Shown piece by piece: positions 4,608 to 7,787 of a DNA stretch of 7,787 bases. The notes under the pieces were generated by a model. It had not been told where the DNA came from, searched no databases, and saw only the letters and a program-made list of their open reading frames with translations. The first letter of the stretch is position 1; each line of letters begins with the position of its first letter. Source of the stretch: Deltaproteobacteria bacterium (GTDB lineage Bacteria; Desulfobacterota; Desulfobacteria; Desulfobacterales; Desulfatirhabdiaceae); the NCBI GenBank assembly GCA_026388755.1, contig JAPLJE010000757.1:1-7787 (forward strand), read 5' to 3'. The translations under genes were made by a program, and so were the position numbers.

Positions 4608-6290
4608 ATGACTGATTCAATGCCAGACCCAGATCCAGCGCCGGCCGCCACCCCCGGCACCGTGCCCGGCACTAAAAGGAGCTTTCTTCGGCAGGTGCTT
4701 CGCCTCGCGGGCCCGTATTGGAATTGCAAGCGGTGCGCGAAAGTCCGCGGCATGATACTGTTGCTATTGCTGCTCACCATGGGGCAAGTCGGGCTCATGG
4801 TATGGGTCAACTACTGGAACCGTGCGCTGTTTGACGCGCTCGAACAGCACTCGGTGCGTGGCGTGCTTCTCCAGGTGGGGTTTTTTGCGCTGATCTTCGT
4901 CATCACGATCGCAGTCACGGCGGCCCACCTGATTGTCAAGCGCTGGTTGATGATCGACTGCCGCGCCTGGTTGACCGAGCATTTGGTCGGGAATTGGATG
5001 GTCGCAACGGAGATCACGATCTCGTTGGCCCACTCGCTGGTCTTCTGCCTGATGACCATCGGTCTTTTCATCGACATCCTGTGGTCGGTGTCAGGCGCAA
5101 TCGTCGTGCCGGGTACCGGGGTTCAGGTGCCGGGCTACATGGTGCCGCTGGCTTTCATTTATGCGGCTCTGGGCAGCACGATCAGCTGGATGATCGGCCG
5201 ACCGCTGGTGCGCGCGACAAACGCCCTGCAGTCCGCGGAGGCGACGTTTCGCTTCGGCTTATCACGGGCGCGGGAGAACACGGAAGCGATCGCGCTCATG
5301 CGCGGCGAGCCACTGGAGCGCGCCAGCTCGGCAACACGATTTGGCCAGATCGTGCGTGAATGGAATCGGCAGTCGCTCGCATACATGGGCCTGGTCTCGT
5401 TCGGGGCGGGATACGGCGCGCTGCTGCCGGTATTCCCGATCCTGGTCGCCGCGCCCCAGTACATCTCCGGAGCGATGTCGCTCGGTGTGCTGATGCAGGC
5501 CGCGCAGGCGTTCCAGCGCCTGACTTCAGCGCTTTCCTGGCCAGTGGACAACATCGGCGAGATTGCACGCTGCCGTGCTTCGGCCGACCGCGTATTGTCA
5601 CTCTATGATGGCCTGCAGCAGCTCGATGCAGTTGCTCAGGCGCCGGGCCGCCCACATATCGTGCTGGAGCGATCGGAACGTGCCCGCCTGGTAATCGAGG
5701 ATCTCTGCATCACCGAACCCTCGGGGCATATCCTGCTCGAGCACTTCAGTGTTGACATCCGCCGCGGCGAAAGGGTGCTGATCGAGGGGAACCCCGCGGT
5801 GACGGGGAGCCTGTTCAAGGTGATCGGCGGGCTCTGGCCCTGGGGCAGCGGGCGGGTGTGGCTGCCGGTCGACGGCGGCATGCTGTTCGTTGCTCAGCGT
5901 CCCTTCCTGCCTGAGGGCACCCTGCGCGAAGCGCTCTGCTACCCGCATTTTCCGGAGCCGGAGGCCTTCCCCGTCTCCTCCATCCGCCACGCGCTCGAAT
6001 GCGCGGGCCTGGCATGGCTTGCCTCGCGCATGGACGAGCGGGACAACTGGGAACAGGTGCTGCAGCAACGTGCCCAGCAGCGGCTCGGCATCGCACGCGT
6101 TCTGCTCCATCGGCCGGCCTGGGTGTTCATGGAAGAGGCTACCGACTCCTTTGATCCCAAGGGCGAGCGGCTGATCCTCGAGATGCTCCGCCGTGAGTTG
6201 CCCAACATGACCCTGCTGAACATCAGCTTCCATCCGGGCCTCAAGAAGCTGCACCACCGCACGATAGTTCTGAGCCGGGTGTCCTGTTAA
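4608..6290 (+). CDS. SbmA/YddA-like (ABC-D type) transporter, fused permease-ATPase with degenerate NBD
   Basis: A 560-residue half-transporter. It has a Pro-rich cytoplasmic leader (1-24), then an ABC_membrane_2-type domain with membrane segments near 48-68, 87-110, 140-162, 178-196 and 263-292. Family landmarks include YWNRALFDALE (69-79), RWLMIDCRAWLTE (112-124), ILWSVSG (157-163) and the FRFGLSRARENTEAIAL block (215-230). The C-terminal domain (about 350-560) has ABC ATPase layout, but its Walker A reads GNPAVTGS (394-401), without Lys. The signature is LQQRAQQR (485-492) instead of LSxGEQQR. Walker B is WVFMEEAT (505-512), with Asp replaced by Glu but the catalytic Glu kept. The Q-loop (AQRPFLP, 429-435) and His542 remain. 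Relatives import peptides or vitamins, or export substrates; the substrate here is unknown. The DNPDQRI-type segment usually found after the RW ... WLT helix seems absent between 130 and 134. The gene converges with the GH5 gene and is visibly GC-richer than the left half. Confidence 0.85.
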   Translation: MTDSMPDPDPAPAATPGTVPGTKRSFLRQVLRLAGPYWNCKRCAKVRGMILLLLLLTMGQVGLMVWVNYWNRALFDALEQHSVRGVLLQVGFFALIFVITIAVTAAHLIVKRWLMIDCRAWLTEHLVGNWMVATEITISLAHSLVFCLMTIGLFIDILWSVSGAIVVPGTGVQVPGYMVPLAFIYAALGSTISWMIGRPLVRATNALQSAEATFRFGLSRARENTEAIALMRGEPLERASSATRFGQIVREWNRQSLAYMGLVSFGAGYGALLPVFPILVAAPQYISGAMSLGVLMQAAQAFQRLTSALSWPVDNIGEIARCRASADRVLSLYDGLQQLDAVAQAPGRPHIVLERSERARLVIEDLCITEPSGHILLEHFSVDIRRGERVLIEGNPAVTGSLFKVIGGLWPWGSGRVWLPVDGGMLFVAQRPFLPEGTLREALCYPHFPEPEAFPVSSIRHALECAGLAWLASRMDERDNWEQVLQQRAQQRLGIARVLLHRPAWVFMEEATDSFDPKGERLILEMLRRELPNMTLLNISFHPGLKKLHHRTIVLSRVSC

Positions 6291-6318
6291 ACGAGCGGAG
6301 CGGAAACGGCGTCGGCTC

Positions 6319-7461
6319 TCATTGAAATCGCGGCGGCAGCAAGCCTCTCTCGACGCACTCGCGAAAGCACCACTCCGGCGTGGTTTCGGTGCGGTAGCTC
6401 CAGAAAAACCAGCCGCGGTAAAGCTCGAAGGTAAGGAGCTGTGCGGCACCGTAAGCACGATACGCGACATCCTGCTGGAACTTGTCCATGTTCCGCAGCG
6501 CATGGTCGAACGGCCCATCGGCCCAGAGCGAGACGACCTCCAGGTCAAGCCCCAAACTCCATTCGCCCACGATCGCGGGAAGCATTAGCTCGCGCTGGAT
6601 ATCGTCGGCCTCCTGCCGCCACAGGTCTCCTGCCTTGTGCAGGTGGCCGTGTATGTCCATTTCGATTTCCTCGCGAGCGAAGCACTGATAGCGGTGTATG
6701 TCGAAGATCACGTTCTGGTACTGCGGCGGCTGCATGAAGCCCAGGTACTCGTGGTGCGAGCGGAAGCCGTCGTGGAAGACGATTGCCGCGCGCTCCGGCG
6801 GGCAGTGAGCGCGGATCGCATGGTAGGCGCGCAGGTAGTACGCCTTGAGCAGCGCCGTGGGCACGTCCCATCGCGGTTCGTTGAGCAGTTGAATGCCGTA
6901 AAGGGCGTGTGCGAAGCGGTAGCGCTCGGCAAGTCGTTCCAGCACCTCGACCGAATGCGCCAGGTATTCCTCGCGCGTGTGCCATTCGCAGACGTCTTTG
7001 ATGCCGCCGTTGTCGAAGCCGTTCTGACAGCCGGGAGCCGCGTGGAGGTCAAGTATGACGCAAATGCTGAACTCCGCGGCCCAGTCGAACGCGCGGTCCA
7101 GCACGTCTATGCCGCCTTCGACGAAAGGATGCGGGTTTGCTCCGTACTTGCTGTGATACGGATACGGAGGGCCGAAGATCCAGTGTCCGAGCGGGATGCG
7201 CACCGCGTTGATGCCAACACCTGCAAGCCACGCGAAATCCTCTCGCGTGATGAAGCGCTCCCAGTGGGCGCGCAGCCGCTCCGGCGCCTCTTGGCCCAGC
7301 TCCGCGCACCAGGTGGTCTCATCAACCGCTGCGAGCCCCTCGAACAAGCTCGGAGCCATCCACTTCTCAAGCAACAGCCAGCCACCGAGATTGACACCGC
7401 GGAGGCGGGTGGGTGAGTTTGACATGACAGGATCCGGCATAGTGGTTTCTCGCAGTCCCAT
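6319..7461 (-). CDS. Glycoside hydrolase family 5 (cellulase-fold, exo-beta-1,3-glucanase-like)
   Basis: A 380-residue protein forming a single (beta/alpha)8 glycosidase domain. It contains RGVNLGGWLLLEKW (21-34) and GINAVRIPLGHWIF (83-96). LDLHAAPGCQNGFDNGG (137-153) is typical of the exo-beta-1,3-glucanase-like GH5 branch. The acid/base is Glu195 in LLNEPRW, DIHRYQCF (254-261) supplies a substrate-site His, the nucleophile is Glu300 in IVGEWSLG, and WFFWSYRTE (351-359) carries the conserved aromatic near the active site. All catalytic landmarks are present, so the enzyme should be active as a retaining beta-glycosidase, probably on beta-1,3- or mixed glucan. No signal peptide is visible, suggesting a cytoplasmic location. 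ATG 7461 gives the longest form; ATG 7440 and ATG 7425 (MSNSPTRLRG) are alternatives and none has a clear ribosome site. It converges on the ABC gene with 28 bases between stops. It stops with TGA. Confidence 0.87.
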   Translation of the reverse strand: MGLRETTMPDPVMSNSPTRLRGVNLGGWLLLEKWMAPSLFEGLAAVDETTWCAELGQEAPERLRAHWERFITREDFAWLAGVGINAVRIPLGHWIFGPPYPYHSKYGANPHPFVEGGIDVLDRAFDWAAEFSICVILDLHAAPGCQNGFDNGGIKDVCEWHTREEYLAHSVEVLERLAERYRFAHALYGIQLLNEPRWDVPTALLKAYYLRAYHAIRAHCPPERAAIVFHDGFRSHHEYLGFMQPPQYQNVIFDIHRYQCFAREEIEMDIHGHLHKAGDLWRQEADDIQRELMLPAIVGEWSLGLDLEVVSLWADGPFDHALRNMDKFQQDVAYRAYGAAQLLTFELYRGWFFWSYRTETTPEWCFRECVERGLLPPRFQ

Positions 7462-7621
7462 CGGCTCGTATTCCAGACCCTGCAGGTCCAGCCGATGGAT
7501 AAGAACCTACTTTTGAGGGAAGAATATGAAAATTATTTTTTATATTGAAAAATATTCACAATTGCAATAACAAATCGGCAATTCTCGCTGAAGGTCCAAA
7601 TATATGAGAAGGGAGCAACAT

Positions 7622-7787
7622 TTGACGGCTCAGACAGTTCTGGTTATCGAAGACGATTTCAATACTTCCAATCTCGTACGACTCTACCTGGAACGGGAGG
7701 GGTTTCGAGTCTTGTCGGCCGGAGACCTTGTCCACATTTCCGTAACTCTGCCCACGACTCAAAGCAGAAACGAAGTGGACCCGTCCT
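7622..7787 (+). CDS. Response regulator receiver domain, N-terminal part only; probably interrupted
   Basis: A TTG start at 7622 has AAGGGAG (7609-7615) six bases upstream. An in-frame ATG at 7604 is the alternative, with AAGG at 7591. Residues 1-35 read as a CheY-like receiver start: TVLVIEDD strand with the acidic pair Asp11-Asp12 (Mg binding), a helix NTSNLVRLYLEREG, then FRVLSAGD. A receiver would continue with a G-x-E-A-L helix and the phospho-accepting Asp on the third strand. Instead LVHISVTLPTTQSRNEVDPS follows, with no receiver character, up to the window edge. The change occurs at about 7727, where an insertion-element-like end begins, so the gene is probably broken. The 160-base gap upstream (7462-7621) is AT-rich and holds only weak promoter-like words (TTGAAA at 7545). 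Confidence 0.6.
   Translation, partial: MTAQTVLVIEDDFNTSNLVRLYLEREGFRVLSAGDLVHISVTLPTTQSRNEVDPS
7729..7787. mobile_element. Possible end of an insertion sequence within the response regulator gene
   Basis: TGTCCACATTTC begins at 7729, exactly where receiver-domain homology is lost. An inverted, shorter copy, GAAGTGGAC, lies at 7772-7780. Repeated GTCCAC words near a terminus occur in some IS families, but no transposase is in the window and no target duplication can be seen, so the family is not assigned. Confidence 0.27.

Noticed and set aside
5598..6548. Long reverse-strand ORF of 316 codons across the ABC gene
   Set aside because: Its product is low-complexity, Arg/Pro-rich and matches no family. 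It is a GC-rich antisense shadow.
6637..7416. 259-codon plus-strand ORF opposite the GH5 gene
   Set aside because: The opposite strand encodes a complete GH5 enzyme with all catalytic motifs, so this is a shadow.
7530..7560. AT-rich inverted words (ATTTTT ... AAAAAT) left of the response regulator
   Set aside because: Such pairing is expected by chance in an AT-only stretch, and it has neither a GC stem for a terminator nor a recognisable operator.

Overview
The window looks like bacterial chromosomal DNA, probably from a proteobacterium or an allied lineage such as Desulfobacterota. That placement is an inference from gene families and from the apparent use of selenocysteine. No rRNA, tRNA, CRISPR array or complete insertion sequence was found. 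The left part (about 1-4600) has moderate GC. From about 4600 to 7460 the DNA is visibly GC-rich. From about 7500 to 7600 it is AT-rich. The window is therefore probably a mosaic.

Left part, in order: the 3' portion of an alkaline-phosphatase-superfamily phosphoesterase (+, open at the window edge); a small antibiotic-biosynthesis-monooxygenase-type (ABM) protein (+); the key locus, an organomercurial-lyase (MerB)-like gene (+, 1855-2601); a convergent saccharopine-dehydrogenase-family oxidoreductase (-); and a divergent lipocalin-like lipoprotein (+).

The MerB-like gene appears as two short fragments if UGA is read only as stop. Read through, one unbroken frame of 248 residues links an N-terminal winged-helix segment to a complete MerB core. 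The two internal UGA codons (2230-2232 and 2455-2457) fall at the positions of the two catalytic cysteines of MerB (Cys96 and Cys159 of the R831b enzyme). The catalytic Asp (Asp99) is conserved three residues after the first UGA. Each UGA is followed by its own hairpin with the spacing and apical-loop G expected of a bacterial SECIS element, and the second has the loop GGUC. The best reading is a double-selenocysteine organomercurial (organometallic) lyase: Sec126, Asp129, Sec201, plus a Cys-rich insert. This is the most notable system in the window.

Right part: an SbmA/YddA-like ABC exporter (+) whose nucleotide-binding domain has lost the Walker A Lys and most of the signature motif, and which seems to lack the usual DNPDQRI-type segment. 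It sits behind a strong sigma-70-like promoter that would give a leaderless mRNA. A GH5 exo-beta-glucanase-like gene (-) converges on it. At the far right a response-regulator receiver domain begins but loses its homology after about 35 codons, at a sequence resembling the end of an insertion element.
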